Shown here: in pieces, positions 1 to 9,369 of the stretch | Position numbering within the stretch: the first letter of the stretch is position 1 | Layout: every line of letters starts with the position of its first letter | The notes under the pieces: generated by a model | Seen by the model: only the letters and a program-made list of their open reading frames with translations | Told to the model about the DNA's origin: nothing | The model's database searches: none | NCBI RefSeq assembly: GCF_014334135.1 | Contig: NZ_CP060497.1 | Location: 992,001 to 1,056,000 of the forward strand | Direction: 5' to 3' | Origin: Olivibacter sp. SDN3 | Lineage (GTDB): Bacteria > Bacteroidota > Bacteroidia > Sphingobacteriales > Sphingobacteriaceae | DNA: 64,000 bases | Position numbers and translations under genes: made by a program

Positions 1-1282
1 TATAGAGATGCTGTAGTTTCAGTTCGTTCGTTATACGTGGACTGACTGTTGTCCGAAGTGTTGCCAAAAAGCTGTTATCTACATTGTAGTCATTTCCATA
101 GGATTCATATAGATTAATGGATGTATTGTCGGCCAAACCCAGTTTATTGCGATCGCTGGTAAAGTTGTTACGTACGGTGAGGAGATTTTTATCGTTTATC
201 TGCCAATCGATCCGGCCAAAGACCGCGTCGGAGCCGCGCCTTTTATCGAACGAGCCGTATTGTGCCCCACTCCCCAATCCGTACTGTCGACGTCCGATGT
301 CGACAAATTCATCCAGAGTTGCCCGCGTAATATTAAACCTGCTTTCATCTAAAGGAGACTGCACGTCAGCGATAATTAGTGGGCGGGCATCCCGTTGATG
401 ATCCCACGCTACAAAAAAATGCAATTTGTCTTTTACAATTGGTCCGCCCAAGGTAAATCCGTATTGATACGTTGAGAAATCATTTTCTCTTCTATTTCCC
501 CGGATATCATACGGGCTTGACAACCAATCCGCTCTTGCGTAATTCCAGGCGCTCCCAGTCAGCGTATTTGTTCCGGATTTTGTTACCGCACTAACGGTAC
601 CTCCCCCTGCACGACCAAAAGTGACGTCGTATTGATTGGTGACCACCTTAAACTCTCTTACCGCTTCTATCGATATGGAGTAGGGTGCACCACTTCTACT
701 GGTCGTTGGTCCTGCTGAAGTAGGATTTTTTGCGGTCATACCATCGATGGTGAAATTCGTGGATGACCCCAGCTGACCTGCTAAGTTCCCTCCGACGGTA
801 AGCGGAGAAAGTTCCATTAGAGAGGTAAAGTTTCGCCCATTTACGGGAAGTCTAACCATATCCCTTGAATTAACAGCTGTTGCTGCACCAATATTTTCCC
901 GCCGGTTTATTAACGTATTCGCGTTGATTTCTACTGCTTCCAAGTCTTGCGAGGTGGTAGTCATTTGAATGTTAACGCGCACCACGTCTCCTTGATTTAA
1001 CATATAGCCGTTTTGCGTCTGTTCGCCATATCCAATAAATGCACTTTTTACGGTGTATGGACCACCTAAGGGAAGCTCACGAAAGGTGAAATCACCGTTC
1101 GTATTTGTTGTTGTTCGAGTAGTAAATCCGGTAGATTCGTTGCGGATTTCGATTGACGCGCCAGCGATAGCGTTCTTCTGGTCATCTGTGATTTTTCCAG
1201 TAATGGATGCCTCTGTTGTTTGGGTGTAGGCAGGTAAAACCGATATAAAAATAAGGGCTAATAATAGTAAGGAATGTTTCAT
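1..1282 (-). CDS. Oar-like TonB-dependent outer-membrane receptor, N-terminal part (gene continues beyond left edge)
   Basis: The minus strand is open from an ATG at 1282 to the window edge (427 codons). Residues 1-21 form a signal peptide. Residues 25-110 are a carboxypeptidase-regulatory-like beta domain (starting SITGKITDDQKNAIAGA). A plug follows, with TFGRAGGGTVSAVTKSGTN and a barrel start at GGPIVKDKLHFFVAWDH, which is typical of Oar-type adhesion/transport receptors rather than SusC. No SusD partner is visible here. The C-terminal barrel lies outside the window. The substrate cannot be told. Confidence 0.85.
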   Translation of the reverse strand, partial: MKHSLLLLALIFISVLPAYTQTTEASITGKITDDQKNAIAGASIEIRNESTGFTTRTTTNTNGDFTFRELPLGGPYTVKSAFIGYGEQTQNGYMLNQGDVVRVNIQMTTTSQDLEAVEINANTLINRRENIGAATAVNSRDMVRLPVNGRNFTSLMELSPLTVGGNLAGQLGSSTNFTIDGMTAKNPTSAGPTTSRSGAPYSISIEAVREFKVVTNQYDVTFGRAGGGTVSAVTKSGTNTLTGSAWNYARADWLSSPYDIRGNRRENDFSTYQYGFTLGGPIVKDKLHFFVAWDHQRDARPLIIADVQSPLDESRFNITRATLDEFVDIGRRQYGLGSGAQYGSFDKRRGSDAVFGRIDWQINDKNLLTVRNNFTSDRNKLGLADNTSINLYESYGNDYNVDNSFLATLRTTVSPRITNELKLQHLY

Positions 1283-1399
1283 TTAAAATCGCTTTTAATG
1301 GCGATAAAAATAAACAGCCTTGATTAAGCGTACCTTTAATTAGTGTTAAGAATAAAAAATATTATTGATTAGGCCTCAATCTTCACCGTTACGGGCATA

Positions 1400-3655
1400 C
1401 TACCAGCCCGGAGGTTCTACTCCCAATAAATGCTTGACAAAGTAATCCCGTCGTTTATGCTCACCGAAATCTCCTCCGGAAGAATGCCCCATCCCTGGCA
1501 CCATCAAAAAATCAAAATTCTTATCCGCTTTGATCAGGGCGTCCACCACCTGTAATGTAGAAGAAGGATCTACATTATCATCCAGTTCACCGACAATCAA
1601 CATCAGTTTTCCTTTCAGCTTATGGGCGTTGACCACATTGGACGATTCCGCGTAATGTGGACCGATGGGGTATCCCATCCATTGCTCGTTCCACCACATC
1701 TTATCCATACGGTTATCATGGCATCCGCAGGAAGACACCGCTACCTTATAAAATTCCGGATGAAATAATACTGCGCCAGCAGCACTTTGTCCGCCCGCAG
1801 AAGTGCCAAAAATACCAACACGATCTATATCCATGTAAGGATATCGTTGAGCAGCAGCCTTCATCCAAGCGATACGGTCCGGAAAACCGGCATCTTTCAA
1901 ATTTTTCCAACAAACATCATGGAATGCTTTGGAACGGTTGGAGGTACCCATACCATCCATTTGTACCACTATGAAACCCAGTTCGGCCAGTTCCTGCGCA
2001 CCAGAAGGCACAAGTGTCTGAAAAGATTTGGGCACGAAAGAACTGTGTGGGCCGGCATAAATATATTCAATGATCGGGTATCGCTTGTTGGCGTCAAAGT
2101 TGGAAGGTCTTATAATAATGCCCCAAATATCGGTTTTGCCATCCCTTCCCTTTGCAGTAAACACTTCTGGCATCTTCCATCCGGCGGCCCGCAGAGGTTG
2201 TATATCTGCCTTTTCCAATTCCATCAGGACTTCGCCATTTTCGGTATTTCTCACCACCGTCACTGGCGCCTGATCTACCCGTGAATATTGATCGACAAAC
2301 AAATGGTAATCGTCTGAAAAATTTGCCTCATGATGTGCATTTTCAGTGGTTAAAGGTTTTAGATCACTTCCATCAAAATTGATCCGATAATAGTGTATAA
2401 GGTAAGGATCCTGTTCAGCTTCACGACCGCTTGCCGCAAAAATCAGTTGCCTTCGCTGTTCGTCCACATGAACGACTTTCCTGACTACCCATGGCCCGTT
2501 CGTGATCTGATTTTTCACTCTTCCGGTCATACCATCGTAAAGGTATAAATGGTTCCATCCATCGCGTTCAGATGCCCAGATGATTTCCTGGCCATCGGTG
2601 ACATCATATCGATACTTCTTCCCACTATAATCGATAAATGTATCATTTTGTTCCTCGATCAGCACCTTAGCGCTACCTGTTACAGCATTCATCTCGATGA
2701 TCCTGTAAATCTGATGCCCCCTTTGGTTATACTCGATGGTAAATGCGCGGCTATCTTCGCGCCAAGCAGGGAATGTCAAATTATACTGATTAGCAATCCA
2801 TTCAGCAGGTATGGTAAAAGACTTTTCTTCATCTATCAAAAAGAGCACAGGACTACGTTGCGGCAAGGCATCACCTGGCTTCAGATAATCCCGTGTCTGT
2901 AGTTTCGGCTGTAGCTGATCTTCGGGTGATGATTCAATCAAATAGAGTTTATGACCTTTATTATCGCGAACCTTGGCCGCCACCAGTTTTTTACCATCAG
3001 GCGACCAGCTCACCGAGCTATCATAGTATTCTCCTTCAGAACCGTCAAAGCTGAGCTGTATCTCTTTTTCCTTTTGGTCTATCCGCTGGACATAAACGTT
3101 GTAGTTTTTAATATAGGCTACCCACTGGCTATCGGGCGAACATGTTTTTTTACCTTGGTCGTTCTCATCTCTTCTTCCCCAATAACTATTACGCCTTGCC
3201 AAACGCTCGGTTAATTTTATATTTTCGGCTAAATTCCCATTTGTCAGGTTGTAAGTCCATCCTTTATTGCATGCGGCAAATGTAAGGTCTCCTTGGTCAG
3301 TAATACTAATCTCCGTCAATGGCAAATCTGCTGCGTCTAGGGTATTACCCGTAATATCCATCAATTGCCGAGCAAGGAGCCGTTGATCAAAAGCAGGTCT
3401 TTTTTCTTTCTTCAGTATATCAGCCAACATGAAATTCTTACCTTCAGCGGTGGTGACGCTATAAAAAAGTTGTTGCTTATGTTTTAACCAACCAGTATTA
3501 CCGGTTACGTGCAAGGCTTTCCCTTTAAGCGTTTTTTGCATACTATTGGCCCGATCGTAATCGGCCTGTGTCCCCTGTGCCCATAAGCTAGATTTTCCAC
3601 AGAAAAGTATGACCAAAAGAAAAATGAATCCTTCCCAGATGAATAATTTACGCAT
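1400..3655 (-). CDS. S9 family dipeptidyl peptidase (DPP IV-like prolyl oligopeptidase)
   Basis: A 751-residue serine peptidase with a signal peptide (cleavage near residue 26), an N-terminal beta-propeller (DPPIV_N, about 100-480) and a C-terminal alpha/beta hydrolase. The triad is readable as Ser619 in GTSAGG, Asp693 in GELDDNVDP and His724 in PGMGHS. It would release N-terminal dipeptides from oligopeptides in the periplasm. Its ATG lies inside the end of the upstream permease gene (8-nt overlap), which suggests translational coupling. It is the last gene of a three-gene peptide-use operon. The family is clear; Xaa-Pro specificity is inferred from similarity. Confidence 0.9.
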   Translation of the reverse strand: MRKLFIWEGFIFLLVILFCGKSSLWAQGTQADYDRANSMQKTLKGKALHVTGNTGWLKHKQQLFYSVTTAEGKNFMLADILKKEKRPAFDQRLLARQLMDITGNTLDAADLPLTEISITDQGDLTFAACNKGWTYNLTNGNLAENIKLTERLARRNSYWGRRDENDQGKKTCSPDSQWVAYIKNYNVYVQRIDQKEKEIQLSFDGSEGEYYDSSVSWSPDGKKLVAAKVRDNKGHKLYLIESSPEDQLQPKLQTRDYLKPGDALPQRSPVLFLIDEEKSFTIPAEWIANQYNLTFPAWREDSRAFTIEYNQRGHQIYRIIEMNAVTGSAKVLIEEQNDTFIDYSGKKYRYDVTDGQEIIWASERDGWNHLYLYDGMTGRVKNQITNGPWVVRKVVHVDEQRRQLIFAASGREAEQDPYLIHYYRINFDGSDLKPLTTENAHHEANFSDDYHLFVDQYSRVDQAPVTVVRNTENGEVLMELEKADIQPLRAAGWKMPEVFTAKGRDGKTDIWGIIIRPSNFDANKRYPIIEYIYAGPHSSFVPKSFQTLVPSGAQELAELGFIVVQMDGMGTSNRSKAFHDVCWKNLKDAGFPDRIAWMKAAAQRYPYMDIDRVGIFGTSAGGQSAAGAVLFHPEFYKVAVSSCGCHDNRMDKMWWNEQWMGYPIGPHYAESSNVVNAHKLKGKLMLIVGELDDNVDPSSTLQVVDALIKADKNFDFLMVPGMGHSSGGDFGEHKRRDYFVKHLLGVEPPGW

Positions 3656-5123
3656 CTTTTGTTTTCTTTTTCGCGATAAAATAATAGACCGGAATACCCA
3701 TCAATGTAATGATGAGCCCTGGCCATGTATATTGTGGCTTATAAATAATCAACAGGATACAAAAGCTAATACCCATAAGGATGTAGATAATGGGTAATAC
3801 TGGATAGCCTAAAGCTTTATAGGGCCGTGGATGGTTAGGTTTTGTTCTCCTAAGTATAAAAATTCCTGCAATCGTAAGCATATAAAAGAGCACCACGACA
3901 AAGGATATCATATCCAACAGATCCCCGTAACGTCCACTCAGGCACCATAAGGCCGCCAAAACAGCCTGTAGCCAGAGCGCTACTTCTGGCACGGCATGTT
4001 TGTTGAGCGTTCCTACTTTCTGAAAGAAAACGCCCTCCTTAGCCATGGAATAATACACCCGTGCTCCAGCCATGATTAAACCATTATTACAACCGAAAGT
4101 AGATACCATGATCGTTGAAGCAATGATTACAGTACCTGCACTGCCAAAAATAACCTGGGAAGCAGTAACGGCCACACGATCCTTGTCGGACGCGGCTATT
4201 TCGGGCAGAGTAAGCACCCCTGTATACATGATATTGGTTATCATGTATAACAGCGTTACCAAGAGCGTACCTAAGGCCAAACTCAGTCCGACATTGCGTT
4301 GTGGGTTTTTGACTTCTCCTGCAATGAAAGCCACGTTATGCCAGGAGTCGCTACTAAAGATCGACCCTACCATAGCGGCAGCGATCGCCCCAAAAGCGGC
4401 CATCGTAGTGTAAGCTTCGATACTACCATCTGCATTTAAGCGTTGCAGACTCCATGTATTACCGCTCAACCAGTTGGTATTCCAAACATCTGCTTGCAGC
4501 GCCCATAAGCCAAAAACGATCAATAAGGTGAGTGATAAGATTTTTGCTAATGTAATAGTGGTTTGTACCCATTTACCGCTGTTAATTCCCCGTGTATTAA
4601 TATAAGTTAGCAAACAGATCACGCTTATACTTAACAATTGAGCGGGAGAGATACCGAGCACACCCAGATCAAGCAGAACCAGATCTTCACTGAACATAGG
4701 TATGAGGTAAGCGGTAAATTTTGCGAAGGCCACTCCCACCGCAGCAATCGTAGCCGTTTGGATTACCGTAAAAAAACTCCAGCCATAAAGAAAGCTGATC
4801 AGTGGGTTATAAGCTTCTTTTAAATAGATATACTGTCCACCGGCTTTTGGAAACATAGCGCTCAATTCACCATAGCTGAGAGCCGCTGTTAAGGTCATAA
4901 AGCCTGTAATGAACCATACGAACAGTAACCAACCGGCACTACCTGTTTGCCGGGTAATATCTGCACTGACAATAAAAATACCCGATCCAATCATACTGCC
5001 GGCCACCAACATGGTAGCATCAATTAAACGGAGTGAAGGTTTAAACGACACCTCTGTTTTTACTGATGACTGCCGGATAGGTTTTGGTGTCATATTTACA
5101 GTCTCTTTATCATTTAAAATCAT
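3648..5123 (-). CDS. APC superfamily amino-acid permease
   Basis: A 491-residue, very hydrophobic protein with about 12 membrane segments. The first carries the APC signature GSMIGSGIFIVSADI and the second the motif ELSAMFPKAGGQYIYL. It resembles LAT/serine-threonine exchanger-like permeases of the inner membrane. The first ATG at 5123 is used here and overlaps the DUF885 gene by 14 nt; an in-frame ATG at 5093 (MTPKPIRQSS) is an alternative start. Lying between two exported peptidases, it most likely imports the amino acids or exchanges products they release. Substrate unknown. Confidence 0.88.
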   Translation of the reverse strand: MILNDKETVNMTPKPIRQSSVKTEVSFKPSLRLIDATMLVAGSMIGSGIFIVSADITRQTGSAGWLLFVWFITGFMTLTAALSYGELSAMFPKAGGQYIYLKEAYNPLISFLYGWSFFTVIQTATIAAVGVAFAKFTAYLIPMFSEDLVLLDLGVLGISPAQLLSISVICLLTYINTRGINSGKWVQTTITLAKILSLTLLIVFGLWALQADVWNTNWLSGNTWSLQRLNADGSIEAYTTMAAFGAIAAAMVGSIFSSDSWHNVAFIAGEVKNPQRNVGLSLALGTLLVTLLYMITNIMYTGVLTLPEIAASDKDRVAVTASQVIFGSAGTVIIASTIMVSTFGCNNGLIMAGARVYYSMAKEGVFFQKVGTLNKHAVPEVALWLQAVLAALWCLSGRYGDLLDMISFVVVLFYMLTIAGIFILRRTKPNHPRPYKALGYPVLPIIYILMGISFCILLIIYKPQYTWPGLIITLMGIPVYYFIAKKKTKDA

Positions 5124-6900
5124 AGAACTTCCAGCTGGTTTTGAAGTCTTTGCTTAATTCTTGATTGGCCAATATCGCTCGCATCAGTTCAATAGGCAGT
5201 TGATTTTCTCGCATAAAAGCATCATGGAACTCTTTTATTGACATCTTGCCATTATCCACCAATTCGCGTTTCAATCCCATAATCTGTATGCCGCCTAATA
5301 GATAAGCTGCTTGATAGAGCGGCGGATAATTTCCTTGAAAAGACCTTCTCACTTCTCCTTCGGCATTTGCCCTTTCAAAACCTACCCGATCAACCAAAAA
5401 ATCGATACATTCCTGAGGGCTCCATTTTCCCAGGTGATAGTTAAGCGAAAAAATAATTCTCGCGCAGCGGTGCATCCGCCAAAATAACATACCGATACGC
5501 TCTTCAGGTGTTTTAGCAAACCCATGCTCATACAACAGTAACTCCCAATAAAGTGACCATCCTTCGGTATAAAAAGGTGTTCTGAATTCGCTCCTGTACG
5601 GTTTATAACGACTGTTCATGAAGTATTGCAAATGATGCCCTGGAATCAATTCATGCTGTACCGTTCCACGGGAAAAATAGGGATTGTTCCCGCGCATGCT
5701 CATCATTTTATCTTCATAGGTCATATCCTGTGTAGGGTAAGAAATGCTGATTTCCCTACCTCCGGTGAAAAAGGGATTGACCAACTGCCTTTCGGGAGTC
5801 ATCATGATCATTCCCCAAGTTTCATCAGCTAATTCCGGCCAAGTAATCCAATCGCGCTCGGTAATAAATGATTTGGCATCGTTGTAGAGTTTGATGATCA
5901 ACTCCGGTTGTTTCCCCGGCTCCACATAACTGTTTTTCACCTGTTCCTGCGCCTGTTTCCAATCCTTACCAAACCCCATTTCCGCTGAAGCCTTTAAAAG
6001 TTCATTATCACACCAGGCGAACTCTTGATTAGCCAAGGCTATAAGTTCCTGAGGTGTATAGGGGATAAATTCCCTTCGCAACTGCTTATTCAACTCGTCC
6101 CCACCTATAGGGTTTCCTTTGATTCCGCTATCATCAGCCTTCTGACCAGTTCTGATTTCTCCTTTTTCAACGATCTTTTTAGCGTACTGCCCTAGCAAGG
6201 AGTCGACCTTATGGTAAGTTATCGGCACCCACCAGGAAAATAGCGGGTCATATTCATTGTAGAAATCGTATACGTTTTTCAGCCTCGCCTGTAAAGCCAA
6301 TATCGATTCCTGCGCAAAAGAGGCCTGCTTCATATCGATTTTCGGTCCTTCATTTATTGCTTCCAGCTGCTGTTTTATCACCGTGGCGACCTTATTAAGC
6401 TGAGTAGCCACTTGCTCACCATCCAAGGTGCTTCCGCGCAACCTACGGGCTTCCAGCCCATAAATGGCATCCGAAAAGGGTATGTAAGAAACGATTTCCT
6501 GATAGTTGGTTTCTTCTTCTGCGAGCTGTTCCAATGACTTTTCCACCTGATTTTTCAACAAAATATAATCAACTTGTCCGTTGACACGCAATTGGTCAAA
6601 TGAGAACTGATCTATTTCTTTCAGATAGGCTTGGTTTACCTCCTCTAAACGTTGACGCTGAAAAGGGCTGTTTAAAATCGTTTGGTAAGAAAATCTATTG
6701 GCAGCTCGTGGCGAATAGAAATCTTTTAATGTCCGGACATCTTGATAATAACGAATAACGTGTTCCGTCATTTCACTGCTGTGCTGATATAACTCTTGGC
6801 TCTGCTGTTGTGCACAAAGAGGGGATATGCCAATAAAAATGAAAAGAATAAAAAATGCTTTGAATACGGATGGTAAGGACATAAAACTCGAACTGATCAT
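5110..6900 (-). CDS. DUF885 family exported metallopeptidase-like protein
   Basis: A 596-residue DUF885 protein. The signal peptide ends near Ala30 (GISPLCA, then QQQS). The family's metal-binding motif is present as HELIPGHH (His416, Glu417, His422), with a downstream Glu-rich helix (FYTEGWSLYWELLLYE) that probably supplies further ligands. Family members are thought to be zinc-dependent carboxypeptidase-like enzymes, mostly uncharacterised. It is the first gene of the operon with the permease and the S9 peptidase, and lies about 95 nt downstream of a strong promoter with a palindromic site. Family assignment is firm; exact activity is inferred. Confidence 0.85.
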   Translation of the reverse strand: MISSSFMSLPSVFKAFFILFIFIGISPLCAQQQSQELYQHSSEMTEHVIRYYQDVRTLKDFYSPRAANRFSYQTILNSPFQRQRLEEVNQAYLKEIDQFSFDQLRVNGQVDYILLKNQVEKSLEQLAEEETNYQEIVSYIPFSDAIYGLEARRLRGSTLDGEQVATQLNKVATVIKQQLEAINEGPKIDMKQASFAQESILALQARLKNVYDFYNEYDPLFSWWVPITYHKVDSLLGQYAKKIVEKGEIRTGQKADDSGIKGNPIGGDELNKQLRREFIPYTPQELIALANQEFAWCDNELLKASAEMGFGKDWKQAQEQVKNSYVEPGKQPELIIKLYNDAKSFITERDWITWPELADETWGMIMMTPERQLVNPFFTGGREISISYPTQDMTYEDKMMSMRGNNPYFSRGTVQHELIPGHHLQYFMNSRYKPYRSEFRTPFYTEGWSLYWELLLYEHGFAKTPEERIGMLFWRMHRCARIIFSLNYHLGKWSPQECIDFLVDRVGFERANAEGEVRRSFQGNYPPLYQAAYLLGGIQIMGLKRELVDNGKMSIKEFHDAFMRENQLPIELMRAILANQELSKDFKTSWKFYDFK

Positions 6901-6980
6901 TTCTTTATGTTAATTTTTCACTTATTGTATAGTTGTGCTGCATAGCACGACAGCCCTATCTTAAGCTTAAAGGAGGTTTA

Positions 6981-7031
6981 ATTTGTTATTAGCTAATAAC
7001 AAATATAAGGGCTGCGGAAATAGAAAGTCAA
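6981..7031 (-). promoter_or_regulatory. Promoter and 24-bp palindromic operator of the peptidase operon
   Basis: On the minus strand TTG (7031-7029), 21 nt, then TATATTTG (7007-7000) matches the Bacteroidetes sigma promoter. A perfect 24-bp palindrome (half ATTTGTTATTAG, 6981-6992; other half 6993-7004) overlaps the -7 box and the expected transcription start, the position expected of a repressor operator. The cognate regulator is not identified. The rest of 6901-7193 holds no gene I can see. Confidence 0.7.
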
Positions 7032-7120
7032 TCAGATATTAACCAGTTATTACCTTATTTTAAAAACTTTTTGTCTTATCGAGCACCCAAGGAAGGACGG
7101 GCAAATTCAAGCTAAGCCCC

Positions 7121-7163
7121 CTTTTGAAGCTTTTTAAAGTTTGAGCATAAAAACCTTCAAAAG
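7121..7163 (-). terminator. Possible stem-loop terminator after the arabinan operon
   Basis: CTTTTGAAG (7121-7129) and CTTCAAAAG (7155-7163) form a perfect 9-bp inverted repeat with a 25-nt loop, just downstream of the GH43 stop. No clear T-run follows on the minus strand, so this is a weak terminator call. Confidence 0.4.
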
Positions 7164-7193
7164 AGAGGGTAAAGTATTGGAAAACCGGGGAAG

Positions 7194-8168
7194 TTATTCT
7201 TGACTAATACCCTCAGAGCTCATGATTATCCTTTTGATGGTTCCGTCATCATTATAGTGCAAACGATCGATGCACACCGATCGCCGAAAACTTCCTCCTT
7301 CTGTATTAATCGCACCATTGTGATAAATGAAATAATCTTTCCCTTTAAAATGGATAATAGATTGATGGTTGGTATTGGAGTTTCCGGCTACTTCATTCAA
7401 TATTCCTCTGAATTCCCAGGGACCATGGATGCTTTTACTCATGGCATAAACTATTTTTTCAGGAAATTCACTTGCGTAAGAAAGATAATACCAATCGTTT
7501 CGCTTATGGATCCATGGGGCCTCTGTGAACTTGGGCACATCAACAGTGTTAATAGGGCCATCCAGTTCTATCATATTTTCTTTTAGTTTTACATAATAGC
7601 ATGCAGTATTCCCCCAAAAGAGATAAGCCTGCCCATCATCGTCGATCCAAACGGTAGGGTCTATATCATCCCAGGATATTTCGGTTGCTTTGGTCATCGC
7701 ATTAGTGATCAATGCTGTTCCCTTTGCGTCTTTAAATGGGCCGATTGGACTATCGGCTACAGCTACTCCTATCGCCTTACCACCAGCATGGTGTTCTGTA
7801 GAAACATACCAATAAAACTTACCATCTCGTTCAATAACCTGCGAAGCCCACGCATCTCCTTTAGACCAGCTAAAATTTTTTATGCTCAGCGGCACGGGAT
7901 GTTCCGTCCATGTTTTCATGTCTGTAGATGAGAACACGAGCCATTCATGCATTTCATAAAAGTGTTTTTCTTTTGGCGCTTCGTCATGTCCGGCATACAG
8001 ATAAACGGTGTTATTATGTACCAAAGCCGCGGGATCAGCAGTATATTTATGCGTAATAACAGGATTGCCGGCGCTGGTAAATACCGTATCCAGCAAAGTC
8101 GCCCCGCTCCGATTACTATGCAGTAGCACCATCGTCAGAGTCGAAGCCATTAATAGCTGTTTTTTCAT
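7194..8168 (-). CDS. Glycoside hydrolase family 43 enzyme (arabinofuranosidase/arabinanase type)
   Basis: A 324-residue protein with a signal peptide (MKKQLLMASTL..., cleavage near residue 23) and a five-bladed propeller. The three GH43 acidic residues are readable: Asp45 in YTADPA (base), Asp170 in DDIDPTVW (pKa modulator) and Glu216 in FTEAPW (acid). It is the last gene of the minus-strand arabinan locus, 20 bp after the epimerase gene. Expected role: removal of alpha-L-arabinofuranosyl units from arabinan or arabino-oligosaccharides in the periplasm or at the surface. Xylosidase activity cannot be excluded from sequence alone. Confidence 0.85.
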   Translation of the reverse strand: MKKQLLMASTLTMVLLHSNRSGATLLDTVFTSAGNPVITHKYTADPAALVHNNTVYLYAGHDEAPKEKHFYEMHEWLVFSSTDMKTWTEHPVPLSIKNFSWSKGDAWASQVIERDGKFYWYVSTEHHAGGKAIGVAVADSPIGPFKDAKGTALITNAMTKATEISWDDIDPTVWIDDDGQAYLFWGNTACYYVKLKENMIELDGPINTVDVPKFTEAPWIHKRNDWYYLSYASEFPEKIVYAMSKSIHGPWEFRGILNEVAGNSNTNHQSIIHFKGKDYFIYHNGAINTEGGSFRRSVCIDRLHYNDDGTIKRIIMSSEGISQE

Positions 8169-8188
8169 CAGGTTGTATTTTTTTGAAG

Positions 8189-9334
8189 TTACTTTGAAGC
8201 GAATTTATAAACGGTTTTTGTTTTATAAGTATCTCCTGGTTTTAACACTGTTGAAGGAAAATTGGGCTGATTTGGAGCATCAGGAAAATGTTGTGTTTCC
8301 AAGCAAAACGCGGCGCGATGTCCATAGTCGTTGCCATTTTTACCATTATGTTTACCCCCTTCCATAAAATTACCACTGTAAAATTGCACTCCAGGCTCTT
8401 CGGTAAATACCTCCATCTGGATACCTGTTTTTGGGCTGTACACTTCTGCTATTTTCTGTAGCCCCTCTTGTTTAGACAACACAAAATTGTGATCATACCC
8501 CTTACCTCTTTTTAGCTGAACGTCATTGGCATCGATACGAACACCTATTGGTGTAGGTTTTCTAAAATCAAAGGGCGTGTTAGCTACTCCCATTAAGTCT
8601 CCGGTAGGAATTAATGTTTCATCTACCGGTGTTATTTTATCGGCGTAAATAGCCAATTCATGGTCGAGTATAGTACTATCGCCTTCACCACTTAAATTAA
8701 AATAAGCGTGATTTGTCAAATTGATAACGGTTTTTTTATCTGTGGTGGCTTCGTAAGCTATGGTAAGTGCATTATCGTCATCCAAGGTATAGGTGACTGT
8801 AATATTCAGGTTTCCTGGATAGCCTGCTTCTCCATCAGGCGATTGATAAGTTAATTTTAAGTTTCTATTGTCTACTTGTTCCGCTTCCCAAACCTTATCA
8901 TAAATACCATTTTCGCCTCCATGAAGGGAGTTTTCGCCATCGTTCTGTTCCAGTTGATAAGTTTCTCCATCTAAGGTGAACTTGCCTTTGGCTATGCGGT
9001 TTCCATAGCGCCCTACAATGGAGCCGTAAAACGATCCTTTATTTTCTTTATATGCCTGTCCGCTATCGTAACCCAAAATCACGTCAGTTGGATTGCCGTC
9101 CTTATCTGGTACGTGGATACTCACAAGACTTGCACCGTAATTGGTGATCTTTACTGTTGTATTTTTACCATTTGTCAATGTATATAATTGAACATCCTTA
9201 CCATCTATAGTGGTGTTAAAAGCGTTCTCTTCCGTCTCAGCGGCTGTTTCTTCCCTTTGACTCTCTTGGTTTCTTGGATTACAACCCATATGCAAAATGG
9301 TTGCTGCAACGCCTATAATAAATGTTTTTTTCAT
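8189..9334 (-). CDS. galM: Aldose 1-epimerase (mutarotase), lipoprotein
   Basis: A 381-residue galactose mutarotase-like protein. The N-terminus has a lipobox with Cys18 (HMGC), so it is probably a lipid-anchored envelope protein. Family motifs: GENSLHGG (His138), NLTNHAYFNLSG (His209) and TEEPGVQFYSGN with the likely catalytic Glu at 312-313. It interconverts alpha and beta anomers. In this locus it probably handles L-arabinose freed by the neighbouring GH51 and GH43 enzymes before uptake. Same strand as its neighbours, with 20- and 35-bp gaps, so one operon. Confidence 0.9.
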   Translation of the reverse strand: MKKTFIIGVAATILHMGCNPRNQESQREETAAETEENAFNTTIDGKDVQLYTLTNGKNTTVKITNYGASLVSIHVPDKDGNPTDVILGYDSGQAYKENKGSFYGSIVGRYGNRIAKGKFTLDGETYQLEQNDGENSLHGGENGIYDKVWEAEQVDNRNLKLTYQSPDGEAGYPGNLNITVTYTLDDDNALTIAYEATTDKKTVINLTNHAYFNLSGEGDSTILDHELAIYADKITPVDETLIPTGDLMGVANTPFDFRKPTPIGVRIDANDVQLKRGKGYDHNFVLSKQEGLQKIAEVYSPKTGIQMEVFTEEPGVQFYSGNFMEGGKHNGKNGNDYGHRAAFCLETQHFPDAPNQPNFPSTVLKPGDTYKTKTVYKFASK

Positions 9335-9369
9335 TGGAATACGTTTATATTTTTTCTAAAGTACAAGAA

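Noticed and set aside
1657-3214. Several plus-strand frames of 60-165 codons opposite the S9 peptidase gene
   Set aside because: They are antisense shadows of a well-supported gene, with no recognisable motif. The same holds for the other frames opposite strong genes.
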